Assembly: GCA_937885175.1 (NCBI GenBank)
Contig: CAKZZO010000137.1
Span: 1-6,167 of the forward strand
Source: an uncultured Treponema sp.
GTDB lineage: Bacteria; Spirochaetota; Spirochaetia; Treponematales; Treponemataceae
Direction of reading: 5' to 3'
DNA length: 6,167 nt
Within the stretch, counting starts at the first letter, position 1, and every line of letters begins with the position of its first letter. A model generated the notes under the pieces. That model was not told the DNA's origin and did no database searches. It was given only the letters and a program-made list of their open reading frames with translations. This document shows positions 1 to 6,167 of the stretch, piece by piece. The translations under genes were made by a program, and so were the position numbers.

Positions 1-71
1 TCATTCGCCTGTGCCCTTTTTGTCTTACTTGTGAATGGATTATAATGCGTTTGCCTTGGTAATGCCGCAGT
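1..71 (-). promoter_or_regulatory. Intergenic edge; possible start region of the next leftward gene
   Basis: Short stretch downstream of the 5'-nucleotidase stop. On the minus strand there is a TATAAT hexamer (plus 39-44), an AAGGG purine run (plus 14-18) and an ATG at 4-2 about nine bases further on, which together look like the start of another leftward gene cut off by the window edge. No good -35 is visible at the right distance, and TATAAT lies inside ATTATAAT, which reads the same on both strands, so this is weak. I see no hairpin with a T-tract that would terminate the 5'-nucleotidase transcript here. Confidence 0.2.
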
Positions 72-1802
72 CTAAAACCCTATCGTAATGCGTCCTGAGC
101 CATTGGGGTTCTCATAGTCAAGCAGATAATTCTTGTAGGCCTTGAGCGGACTGCTTGCCGTTGAGACATGAGGCTTTCCATCCTCACCTTTAGCAAATGC
201 CTTTACATAGGCGCAGTGCATCAGATAGTCTTCGCTCACATAGTCTTTTATAAGCTTGGTATGTGCCAGCATGGAAAAGCCGTCTCCCATGTTGCGAAGG
301 GTATAGTTTATGCCGCCCACCGTGTAGCGTTTTGCAAGGTCAAGCGGCTCATAGGCAGCCTTTTCTTTATTATACACCTGTATATTTTTTACCCGATAGC
401 TGGCAGGCGATTCTTTCCACATACCTTCAGTCGTCTGAATTGCACTGGGCACAGACGTATCAATGGCATAGGTTATGCCGGCAACCTGCAAAAAGCCACC
501 GTTTTCACCAACGCCTGCATTTCGTGCGCCAAATTCAAGCGCGTCAAGAATTTCCTGCCCAGTCAGTTCCACAAGACATATGACATTTCCAAAGGGCTGC
601 ACTTTTTTTGCAGAGTTATAGGAAAAGGAACCTGCGGGCAGGTCATTACGGATGCCACCACCGTTTCCTATTGCCATATCGCATTTTATCTGCTCAATTT
701 CGTTAAAGTAATAGTAGACAGCATCGGTAACAAAGTCTCCCATGTTCGTTTCCTGCTTGCGTACCAGCCGTTTTTTGGGATTGTCGGGAGCGTTGACATA
801 GAAAGCTACATCGGAAACAGCAATCACCTCATTCAGATTTTTGTCAACCGCTGTAATCCAGTCCTTTACCATTGCGTTGATTGCTTCGTCGGAGCGGTCA
901 TAGCTGGTAATCAGTTTTGTAGAAACACCTTCATTGGAGAGCGTCATGCATCCGATGGCGGCAAAATAGCATCCTGTCTGCGTAAGAACTACATCGTGTC
1001 CTGTATCGTCTTTGACAAGCAAATGCTCAACGGTAGAATGAGAGTGTCCGTCAATAAATGCGTCCAGTCCATGAGTATGGGCAATAACATCAGTGCTTCG
1101 CCAGGGAGCGGAACTCGGATTGTCACCCAGATGTCCGATTGCAACCACATAGTCGGCCTTCTTTGCCGCCGCATCAATCGCCTTCTGAACCATGTCGTAA
1201 AGTTCCTGACCGTCTTCTCCTGCACCAATCTTATAGATGAACTTCGTCCGATTTTCATCCATAAAACTGGAGGGCGTTGAATCTGTATAGGATTCGGGGG
1301 TCACAATGCCCACAAAGGCAACTTTTGTCTTTCCGAACTGCAGGATGGTATAGGCATCCAGAACTGTCTTGTCATCGTCCGCCGTAAGGAAGTTGCAGGC
1401 AACATAGGGAAAGCGCGCTTCCTTGATGATTCCAAAGAGGCGGGGGACACCATAATCAAATTCGTGATTTCCCAGCGTGGCAATGTCGTATTTTGCGGCA
1501 TTCATAAAGCTGATGATGTGCGCGCCACTGTCCATTACGCCGTATGCCGTACCCTGCACATGGTCACCCGCATCAATAAGGGCGACATGCTTTCCCTGAG
1601 CCTTTAAGTCATCGCGCAGGGCAGCAACAGAACCGTAGGAAAGCCCCGGAAGGTTATTTCCGTCCGCATCCTTTACGGTGTTTGCAATATAGGTATGCAC
1701 ATCATTCGTGTAGAGAATCGTAACCTCTCCGCGAAATTTTCCGCAGGAGGCGAGCAACAAAACAAGAAATAGTGGAAGTACTGCAGCTAATCGTCTCTTC
1801 AT
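72..1802 (-). CDS. Lipoprotein bifunctional metallophosphatase/5'-nucleotidase (UshA family)
   Basis: Predicted surface-anchored nucleotidase of 576 residues. It should release inorganic phosphate and nucleosides from nucleoside monophosphates, and possibly hydrolyse 2',3'-cyclic nucleotides or UDP-sugars. Residues 1-20 form a lipoprotein signal: basic MKRR, a hydrophobic core, then lipobox LASC with Cys20 as the lipidated residue. The calcineurin-like metallophosphatase domain follows (about 27-300), with all dimetal motifs visible: TNDVH (D34, H36), DAGD (77-80), GNHE (111-114), GH (223-224) and GHSHS (252-256). The C-terminal 5'-nucleotidase domain (about 325-560) has NGGGIR (380-385), GGFLQV (435-440) and GDGF (506-509); F437 and F509 probably sandwich the base. 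Length is normal for the family (about 550-650). The start is supported by the signal peptide and a GGAGAG ribosome site. It is divergent from ddl and appears monocistronic here. Exact substrate cannot be told from sequence. Nothing is truncated or missing. Confidence 0.93.
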   Translation of the reverse strand: MKRRLAAVLPLFLVLLLASCGKFRGEVTILYTNDVHTYIANTVKDADGNNLPGLSYGSVAALRDDLKAQGKHVALIDAGDHVQGTAYGVMDSGAHIISFMNAAKYDIATLGNHEFDYGVPRLFGIIKEARFPYVACNFLTADDDKTVLDAYTILQFGKTKVAFVGIVTPESYTDSTPSSFMDENRTKFIYKIGAGEDGQELYDMVQKAIDAAAKKADYVVAIGHLGDNPSSAPWRSTDVIAHTHGLDAFIDGHSHSTVEHLLVKDDTGHDVVLTQTGCYFAAIGCMTLSNEGVSTKLITSYDRSDEAINAMVKDWITAVDKNLNEVIAVSDVAFYVNAPDNPKKRLVRKQETNMGDFVTDAVYYYFNEIEQIKCDMAIGNGGGIRNDLPAGSFSYNSAKKVQPFGNVICLVELTGQEILDALEFGARNAGVGENGGFLQVAGITYAIDTSVPSAIQTTEGMWKESPASYRVKNIQVYNKEKAAYEPLDLAKRYTVGGINYTLRNMGDGFSMLAHTKLIKDYVSEDYLMHCAYVKAFAKGEDGKPHVSTASSPLKAYKNYLLDYENPNGSGRITIGF

Positions 1803-1808
1803 ACTTTA

Positions 1809-1814
1809 CTCTCC
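1809..1814 (-). promoter_or_regulatory. Ribosome binding site of the 5'-nucleotidase gene
   Basis: Minus-strand GGAGAG, six bases before the ATG whose first base is 1802. It fixes the start at the ATG that opens the lipoprotein signal peptide. Confidence 0.7.
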
Positions 1815-1832
1815 AACGGTAAGCATGCCAAA

Positions 1833-1861
1833 ATCCTACACCTTTTCCAGAATTTTTTAAA
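1833..1861 (-). promoter_or_regulatory. Candidate sigma70-type promoter for the 5'-nucleotidase gene
   Basis: On the minus strand TTTAAA (plus 1856-1861) is followed after 17 bases by TAGGAT (plus 1833-1838). Each matches consensus at four of six positions, giving a predicted transcript start near 1826 and a leader of about 24 bases. The spacing is ideal but the hexamers are mediocre, and other sites in this AT-rich stretch could serve. Confidence 0.3.
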
Positions 1862-1873
1862 GACCTTCCAGAA
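1845..1873. repeat. Pair of TTCCAGAA direct repeats 21 bp apart
   Basis: TTCCAGAA occurs at 1845-1852 and again at 1866-1873, start to start 21 bp, about two helical turns. Each copy is itself nearly symmetric (TTC-CA-GAA). The pair brackets the candidate -35 of the 5'-nucleotidase promoter, where repressor or activator half-sites would be expected. No known regulator motif is recognised, and chance is possible. Confidence 0.3.
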
Positions 1874-1996
1874 GCAGTATCACGCCAGGTGCAAGCACAT
1901 TTGCCATGCAGACAAAAAGGGCGGAAGCGTAGGAAAAGTAGGCGGACACGCTTTTCGATTTTGTACTGCGCTTGCACTGTAGGCACCGGCAGGCGA

Positions 1997-2025
1997 TTGC
2001 ATAAAGCGCAAAGTCGTTTTATACT
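1997..2025 (+). promoter_or_regulatory. Promoter of the ddl-murD operon
   Basis: TTGCAT (1997-2002) and TATACT (2020-2025) are separated by exactly 17 bases. The -10 is strong (five of six) and identical to that of the purA promoter; the -35 keeps only TTG. The predicted transcript start is near 2032, giving a leader of about 18 bases that contains the ribosome site for the ATG at 2050. The ATG at 2026 directly abuts the -10 and would lie upstream of the transcript start. Confidence 0.6.
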
Positions 2026-2038
2026 ATGGAAAAAGAAC

Positions 2039-2046
2039 AGGTGGGA
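2039..2046 (+). promoter_or_regulatory. Ribosome binding site that decides the ddl start
   Basis: AGGTGGGA ends three bases before the ATG at 2050; its AGGTGG core ends five bases before it and matches AGGAGG at five of six positions. Nothing comparable precedes the alternative ATG at 2026. Confidence 0.75.
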
Positions 2047-2049
2047 ACT

Positions 2050-3186
2050 ATGACTATAGCACTTTTATACGGCGGAAAATCCGGCGAACACGAAATCTCT
2101 CTTATTTCTGCAACAGCAATCGCACGAAACATCGACACGACTGCACACCAGCTTAAGCTGATTGGCATTACAAAAGAAGGCCGCTGGTATATGCAGGACT
2201 ATGGAGAACTGGCACGAATCAAGCGTGACCAAAAGACGACCTTGCAGATTCATGAAGACGCCGCCATGGAAGTGAGCATTGTTCCCGCAGGCGGAAAAAA
2301 GGGAGCTTTTAGAGTGGGCGCAAATACCATTCCCATTGACGCTGTCATTCCCGCAATGCACGGCACTTTTAGCGAAGACGGCACAGTACAGGGGCTGTTG
2401 GAAATGGCAGACCTTCCCTACGTGGGCTGCGGTGTTCTGGCAAGTGCAGTTGCCATGGACAAGGAAAAGACCAAAGTCATTCTGGAAGGCGCTGGCATTC
2501 CCATTGTACCCTACATCTGCATTCGCCGCAGCGATTTGGCTTCCAGCACCAGATACGATGAACTGCTGGAAGAGGCTCAGACAAAATTAGGCTTTCCGCT
2601 TTTTGTAAAGCCATGTGCCGCAGGCTCAAGCGATGGGGCAAGCCGTGCGGACGATTTGCGTCACTTAAACGGTGCCATTCTGGAAGCCTTTGAGTGGGAT
2701 GACAAAATCCTCATTGAAAAAGCAATCAATGCCCGCGAACTGGAGTGTTCCGTCATGGGAAATCCCACCACTGCAAGCGGAAGCCACAAGGCAGAAGAAA
2801 CAATGGTCTACGGACCCGGCGAAATCGCTCCTTCCCACGAATTCTACGACTACGATGCAAAATACAATGACCCCAAGGGTGCAAAACTGCTGATTCCCGC
2901 AAAGATTGATGACGTTACCAGAGAAACCATCCGCAATCTTGCCGCTCAGGCCTACAAGGCAATTGACGCAAGCGGACTTTCCCGTGTGGACTTCTTTGTG
3001 GACAAAAAAACGGGCGATATCTTTCTGAATGAAATTAATACATTGCCGGGCTTTACGTCCATCTCCATGTTTCCCAAACTCTGCGAGCATGAAGGTCTTG
3101 CCTTTGGAGAACAGATTGAAGTCCTGCTCAAAGAGGCTCAGTACCGCTTTAAGGCAACGCGCAGCCTCAAGACTTCCCGCGACTAG
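2050..3186 (+). CDS. ddl: D-alanine--D-alanine ligase
   Basis: Cytoplasmic ATP-grasp enzyme, 378 residues, joining two D-alanines with ATP to give the dipeptide used by MurF. The N-terminus has LYGGKSGEHEIS (6-17), with E15 matching the catalytic Glu of E. coli DdlB. ATP-grasp features follow: FVKP (K187), GSS (192-194), the FYDYDAKY substrate loop (265-272) whose last Tyr corresponds to DdlB Tyr216, SRVDFF (R312, D314), and the metal- and substrate-binding ENxN-type end (E328, N330) followed by GFTSIS. The conserved Tyr loop indicates D-Ala-D-Ala rather than the D-Ala-D-lactate or D-Ala-D-Ser activity of Van-type ligases. The start at 2050 is chosen over the in-frame ATG at 2026: homologues begin at this point, it has the ribosome site, and 2026 abuts the promoter -10. 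Residues about 239-254 look like a small insertion before the substrate loop. It is first in an operon with murD. Confidence 0.96.
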   Translation: MTIALLYGGKSGEHEISLISATAIARNIDTTAHQLKLIGITKEGRWYMQDYGELARIKRDQKTTLQIHEDAAMEVSIVPAGGKKGAFRVGANTIPIDAVIPAMHGTFSEDGTVQGLLEMADLPYVGCGVLASAVAMDKEKTKVILEGAGIPIVPYICIRRSDLASSTRYDELLEEAQTKLGFPLFVKPCAAGSSDGASRADDLRHLNGAILEAFEWDDKILIEKAINARELECSVMGNPTTASGSHKAEETMVYGPGEIAPSHEFYDYDAKYNDPKGAKLLIPAKIDDVTRETIRNLAAQAYKAIDASGLSRVDFFVDKKTGDIFLNEINTLPGFTSISMFPKLCEHEGLAFGEQIEVLLKEAQYRFKATRSLKTSRD

Positions 3187-3192
3187 CAAAAA

Positions 3193-3198
3193 AAGGAG
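3193..3198 (+). promoter_or_regulatory. Ribosome binding site of murD
   Basis: AAGGAG six bases before the murD ATG, lying entirely in the 18-bp gap after the ddl stop. The strong site and short gap with no terminator support co-transcription with ddl. Confidence 0.85.
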
Positions 3199-3204
3199 CT
3201 GCTC

Positions 3205-4770
3205 ATGTCCAACGAACCACTACCACCTGTTCCCCACACCTATCCCCAGGGCTGCTATTTTAAAAGTCCTGCTGACATTGCGGGCAAAAAAGTAACCGTC
3301 ATGGGGCTGGGGCTAAACGGCGGCGGAGAAGCAAGCGTGCGCTTTTTGCTGAAGCATGGCGCAACCGTTACGGTAACGGACATGAAAAAAGCGGAAGATT
3401 TGGCCGCCACCATAAAATCCCTGGACGAAGATTCCTCCCTTGACCACAGCCGACTGCACTATGTTCTTGGCGAGCACAGAATCGAAGACTTTGAAGATGC
3501 GGACTGCGTTATCAAAAACCCCAGCGTAAAATACGACGGAAACAAATACCTCGCCGCCACAAAGGCAATCGAAACGGACATCAGTCTTTTTCTGCATTTT
3601 ACCCAGGCTCCCATCATTGCCATAACAGGCAGCAAGGGAAAATCCTCCACCGTCAGCGCCATTTACTACGGCCTCTGTCAGGCAGGATTTAAAGCCTTTT
3701 TGGGCGGCAACATCACGGTAAGCCCCCTCACCTTTCTTGACCAGACCGACAGCACCACTCCCGTTGTTCTTGAACTTTCCAGCTGGCAACTGGCAGACTT
3801 ACGCGGCCGCAAGGCACTCAAGCCAAAAATCGCCCTGATAACCAAAATCATTCCCGACCACCAGAATTTTTACCACAGTATGCTTGCCTACGTGGCGGAT
3901 AAAAAACTGATTTATGCCGACCAGACAAAAGACGACTTTACGATTCTTGACTTTGACGATGATCCGGCGGCAGACGGCGGCACTTTGATTTCCAACTGGG
4001 GAAACATCTTTGCCGCAGAAACGAAGGGAAGCGTCCTGCGCTACAGCAAGAAAAAACTGCCGGCAAATGTATACGGCATCTGGCAGGACGCAAAAGGCAC
4101 GGGAATCTGTCGTCTGCCTGCAAAGCTTTTGAGCAAGACTGCCCAGGCAAAAGGCAAAGATACCGACACCATTCTAAAAGACATTATCGTACCCGGAAAA
4201 CACATGCGCCTGAACGTGCTTAACGCCGCCCTTGTGCTGGAACTAATGGGAGTTGAGCCAGAAAAGACCATGCACATTCTTGGACACTGGAACGGCATTG
4301 AACACCGACTGGAATACTTTCATGAATGGAAAAACGGCGGGCTTACAATACGCTTCTACAATGACAGTGCGGCAACCGTTCCCGAAGCGGCGGCAGAATC
4401 CACCCAAGCCTTTGGCGAGCCAGTCATCTTCCTCACTGGCGGCACCGACAAGGGACTGGACTTGTCGCCCATTGCGCACACCCTTTCAAATCCGCTGGCA
4501 ATTCAGCCGTCAGCAACCTACCTCCTCGCCGGCACTGCCACCGACAAAATGCTCTCAGACTTTACCGCCTGCGGCATCCGTCACAACGGCGTGTACAATT
4601 CTTTGGATGACATGCTCCAAAAACTAAAGGCCGACATCATTGCCCACAAAGGTGCCCTCGGCCATAAGGTAGTTGTATTCAGCCCCGGCGCCACCAGTTT
4701 CGGCATGTTCCAAAATGAGTTTGACCGCGGCCGCCAGTTTAAGGAAAAAGTAAGGGCACTATTTAAATAA
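3205..4770 (+). CDS. murD: UDP-N-acetylmuramoyl-L-alanine--D-glutamate ligase
   Basis: Cytoplasmic Mur ligase of 521 residues, adding D-Glu to UDP-MurNAc-L-Ala with ATP. The N-terminal UDP-binding Rossmann domain starts with VMGLGLNGGG (32-41). The central ATPase domain has the P-loop TGSKGKSS (141-148), ELSSWQL (190-196), PDH (217-219) and ADKKLIY, where K233 aligns with the carbamylated Lys198 of E. coli MurD. The C-terminal domain has NDSAAT (386-391), GGTDKG (412-417; K416 aligns with Lys348) and SPGATSFGMF (493-502). Unusual points: Lys319 of E. coli is Ala389 here and Phe422 is Glu505, the N-terminus is about 20 residues longer, and residues about 270-330 are expanded, so it exceeds the usual 440-470. 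These look like traits of a divergent MurD branch rather than damage, since the other catalytic residues remain. It sits 18 bp after ddl and converges with purA. Confidence 0.94.
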   Translation: MSNEPLPPVPHTYPQGCYFKSPADIAGKKVTVMGLGLNGGGEASVRFLLKHGATVTVTDMKKAEDLAATIKSLDEDSSLDHSRLHYVLGEHRIEDFEDADCVIKNPSVKYDGNKYLAATKAIETDISLFLHFTQAPIIAITGSKGKSSTVSAIYYGLCQAGFKAFLGGNITVSPLTFLDQTDSTTPVVLELSSWQLADLRGRKALKPKIALITKIIPDHQNFYHSMLAYVADKKLIYADQTKDDFTILDFDDDPAADGGTLISNWGNIFAAETKGSVLRYSKKKLPANVYGIWQDAKGTGICRLPAKLLSKTAQAKGKDTDTILKDIIVPGKHMRLNVLNAALVLELMGVEPEKTMHILGHWNGIEHRLEYFHEWKNGGLTIRFYNDSAATVPEAAAESTQAFGEPVIFLTGGTDKGLDLSPIAHTLSNPLAIQPSATYLLAGTATDKMLSDFTACGIRHNGVYNSLDDMLQKLKADIIAHKGALGHKVVVFSPGATSFGMFQNEFDRGRQFKEKVRALFK

Positions 4771-4779
4771 ATTTTCAAG

Positions 4780-4801
4780 GTTGCCGTTGCCTTGCGGTAA
4801 C
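4780..4801. terminator. Weak hairpin between convergent murD and purA
   Basis: GTTGCCG (4780-4786) can pair with CGGTAAC (4795-4801) around an eight-base loop, with one G-U pair on the plus-strand RNA. An alternative pairing is CAAGG (4777-4781) with CCTTG (4790-4794). Neither side carries a clean T-tract, so this is at best a weak bidirectional terminator. It is the only structure in the 37-bp gap between the two stop codons. Confidence 0.3.
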
Positions 4802-4807
4802 AGAATA

Positions 4808-6037
4808 TTAGCGCAAAGCCCAGGGATTCTTTCTGACAAAGGTCTCATCGCGCTCGTAGCCAACGGAGATGATGCTGACCGGAGTCTTGCAGTAGTCTTC
4901 GATGAACTCCACGTAGTCGCGGGCGGGCTTGGGCAGTTTTTCATAGCTGCGACATTCCTTCAGGCTTGCCTTCCAGCCCTTGAACTTCTGCAGCACAGGC
5001 TTTGCCTTTTCCATTGCCTGTACACTGGCAGGAAAATCCGTTACCAGTTTGCCGTCAATCTCGTAGGCAGTACAGGCTTCAATCTCGTCAAAAGTGTCGT
5101 AAATGTCCAGGTGGGTCAGAACAAGGCTGTCCAGAGAATTTACGCGGCAGGCATAACGCAGGGCAACCAGGTCAAGGTAACCGCAACGGCGGGCACGACC
5201 AGTGGTAACGCCATATTCGCGGCCAGTCTTGCGCACGTATTCGCACAGTTCGCCTTCGCTTTCGCTGTTGAATTCTGTGGGCATGGGGCCGTTACCTACA
5301 CGGGTCTGATAGGCCTTGAACACGCCCATGATATTGTCCAAATCGTGGGGACCGATTCCACAACCTGTCGCCGCTCCAGCCGCACAGGACGCGCCGGAAG
5401 AAACATAGGGATAGGTTCCGCTGTCAATATCCAGCATGGCACCCTGCGCACCTTCAAACAAAATATTGTCATTGCGGAACTCGTACATTCTTGCCGTCAA
5501 GTCAACGCGCATTTCAATCAGCTTGTCCTTGTATTTGTCCAGATAGGCCTTGTCTTCACCGTCATATTCAGCCATTTTTTCAGGCCAGTCCAAATCAGCA
5601 AGACGCAGACCGTCACGCTCAGCCTTTTCGCTGTATGCAATGCCGATTCCGCGGCCAGTCGTACCAATTGGACGCTTGCGGGCTGCATCCCGGTCTTTGT
5701 CCATCTGGCGGTAGCGCGGCAGAATGATGTGGGCACGGTCAGAAATAAAAACGCGTCCTTCCCAGTTAATGCCGTTATCCTTGAGCATCTGAAGTTCGTT
5801 AAAAAGTGCTTCGGGGTCAATTACCATGCCTGCGCCCAAAAAGACAGACTTTTCGGGATAGAGGATGCCGGACGGCACCTGATGAAGTGCATACTGCTTG
5901 CCGTCAACAACAATGGTGTGTCCTGCGTTTGGACCGCCTGCATAGCGCACCACATATTTTGCATCTTCGGCAAGATAATCTACGATTTTGCCTTTTCCTT
6001 CATCGCCCCACTGAGCACCGATAACAACGACCTTCAT
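4808..6037 (-). CDS. purA: Adenylosuccinate synthetase
   Basis: Cytoplasmic GTP-dependent enzyme of 409 residues that condenses IMP with aspartate, the first committed step from IMP to AMP. All signature segments are present: GDEGKGK (11-17; D12 is the expected catalytic Asp), NAGH (37-40; H40 catalytic), TTGRGIG (126-132), EGAQG (195-199), TGCGIGP (224-230), the IMP/Asp segment TTGRARRCGYLD (278-289) and SVGYERDE (391-398) near the end. Length is slightly short of the usual 420-430 but both ends look complete. The start at 6037 is preferred to the in-frame ATG at 6076: families begin with MKVVVIGAQWGDEG-type sequence, the 13 extra residues are not family-like, and the upstream ATG lies within the promoter spacer. 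It is transcribed alone in the window, toward murD. Confidence 0.96.
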   Translation of the reverse strand: MKVVVIGAQWGDEGKGKIVDYLAEDAKYVVRYAGGPNAGHTIVVDGKQYALHQVPSGILYPEKSVFLGAGMVIDPEALFNELQMLKDNGINWEGRVFISDRAHIILPRYRQMDKDRDAARKRPIGTTGRGIGIAYSEKAERDGLRLADLDWPEKMAEYDGEDKAYLDKYKDKLIEMRVDLTARMYEFRNDNILFEGAQGAMLDIDSGTYPYVSSGASCAAGAATGCGIGPHDLDNIMGVFKAYQTRVGNGPMPTEFNSESEGELCEYVRKTGREYGVTTGRARRCGYLDLVALRYACRVNSLDSLVLTHLDIYDTFDEIEACTAYEIDGKLVTDFPASVQAMEKAKPVLQKFKGWKASLKECRSYEKLPKPARDYVEFIEDYCKTPVSIISVGYERDETFVRKNPWALR

Positions 6038-6066
6038 AAAAAAGCCCCCAAAACGAATTTGAGGGC
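6038..6066 (-). terminator. Terminator-shaped hairpin touching the purA start codon
   Basis: On the minus strand GCCCTCAAA (plus 6066-6058) pairs with TTTGGGGGC (plus 6052-6044): nine pairs with one G-U and a five-base loop TTCGT. Six Ts (6043-6038) follow, then directly the purA ATG. This is the form of an intrinsic terminator. The 3' arm also contains GGGGG (6049-6045), the only ribosome-site candidate for purA, seven bases before ATG. The 5' arm overlaps the region between the purA -10 and the predicted transcript start near 6060. Only transcripts entering from further upstream would therefore carry the full stem. Its role as terminator, start-site occluder or both is inference. Confidence 0.6.
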
Positions 6067-6095
6067 AGTATAGCATAGTATGTGTTTTATTTCAA
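6067..6095 (-). promoter_or_regulatory. Sigma70-type promoter of purA
   Basis: On the minus strand TTGAAA (plus 6090-6095) is followed by exactly 17 bases and TATACT (plus 6067-6072). The hexamers match consensus at four and five of six positions. The predicted transcript start is near 6060, giving a leader of about 23 bases. Confidence 0.7.
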
Positions 6096-6107
6096 TTATT
6101 CACAGCG

Positions 6108-6140
6108 GCTTTACACGGAAATCAATTTTCATGTAAAAGC
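6108..6140. repeat. Imperfect palindrome upstream of the purA promoter
   Basis: TTTACACGGAAAT (6110-6122) and ATTTTCATGTAAA (6125-6137) are inverted copies matching at 11 of 13 positions about a two-base centre. Allowing one bulged base, GC at the outer ends extends it to 6108-6140. The centre is about 63 bases upstream of the predicted purA start, a position typical of activator sites. The two-base centre and absence of a following T-tract on either strand favour a protein-binding dyad over a terminator. No known regulator box is recognised. Confidence 0.4.
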
Positions 6141-6167
6141 GAACAAATTTTAGAGGGATTCATAAGA

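Noticed and set aside
168..1280. 370-codon plus-strand open frame opposite the 5'-nucleotidase
   Set aside because: Antisense shadow of a gene with intact catalytic motifs; cysteine- and histidine-rich with no domain.
1889..1977. GTGCAAGC (1889-1896) and GCTTGCAC (1970-1977), an 8-bp inverted repeat
   Set aside because: The arms are 73 bp apart with nothing supporting a fold between them; such a match is expected by chance at this length.
1702..1986. 94-codon minus-strand open frame across the divergent intergenic region
   Set aside because: Its end overlaps the 5'-nucleotidase signal sequence in another frame, it shows no ribosome site or family, and it would occupy the promoter region.
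4781..6073. 430-codon plus-strand open frame opposite purA
   Set aside because: It mirrors purA codon by codon, has no ribosome site or recognisable domain, and its sequence reads as an antisense shadow; purA has every family motif.
6110..6139. Plus-strand promoter-like TTTACA (6110-6115) with TAAAAG (6134-6139)
   Set aside because: The match is weak, and the hexamers coincide with the two arms of the palindrome, which explains them better.
6150..6167. Possible C-terminal tail of an upstream leftward gene, frame ending at TAA 6152-6150
   Set aside because: Only five codons are visible, so coding cannot be judged; the minus-strand frame that starts one base further in also stays open for several codons, so the assignment is arbitrary.

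Overview
The window is a compact stretch of bacterial chromosome with four complete, intact genes and no mobile element, CRISPR array, tRNA or rRNA. The protein set best fits a spirochaete, probably a host-associated Treponema-like organism: a lipoprotein 5'-nucleotidase, ddl followed directly by murD, a divergent-type MurD, and base composition near 50% GC by eye. That assignment rests on remembered family resemblance, not on a search, and is only moderately certain.

Layout. Positions 1-71 are a short intergenic piece that may hold the start of the next leftward gene at its very edge. Positions 72-1802 (minus) encode a surface-anchored metallophosphatase/5'-nucleotidase. A 223-bp divergent intergenic region (1803-2025) carries the control elements of that gene on the minus strand and of ddl-murD on the plus strand. 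ddl (2050-3186) and murD (3205-4770) form a two-gene peptidoglycan operon with an 18-bp gap. murD converges with purA (4808-6037, minus) across a 37-bp gap. Beyond purA are its promoter, a hairpin with a T-tract touching the start codon, and an imperfect palindrome (6038-6140).

How the genes work together. Ddl makes D-Ala-D-Ala, and MurD adds D-Glu to UDP-MurNAc-L-Ala; both are cytoplasmic ATP-dependent steps on the way to the UDP-MurNAc-pentapeptide. PurA commits IMP to AMP synthesis, and the 5'-nucleotidase lipoprotein probably scavenges nucleosides and phosphate outside the cytoplasmic membrane. The purine/nucleotide genes and the cell-wall pair are neighbours rather than one pathway.

Two start sites are corrected here. 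ddl should begin at 2050, not 2026, and purA at 6037, not 6076, because in each case the upstream ATG lies outside the transcript predicted from the promoter. I found no convincing new multi-gene system. The most interesting signal is the purA leader, where a terminator-like hairpin is interlocked with the promoter so that only read-through RNA, not RNA from purA's own promoter, could form the full stem.
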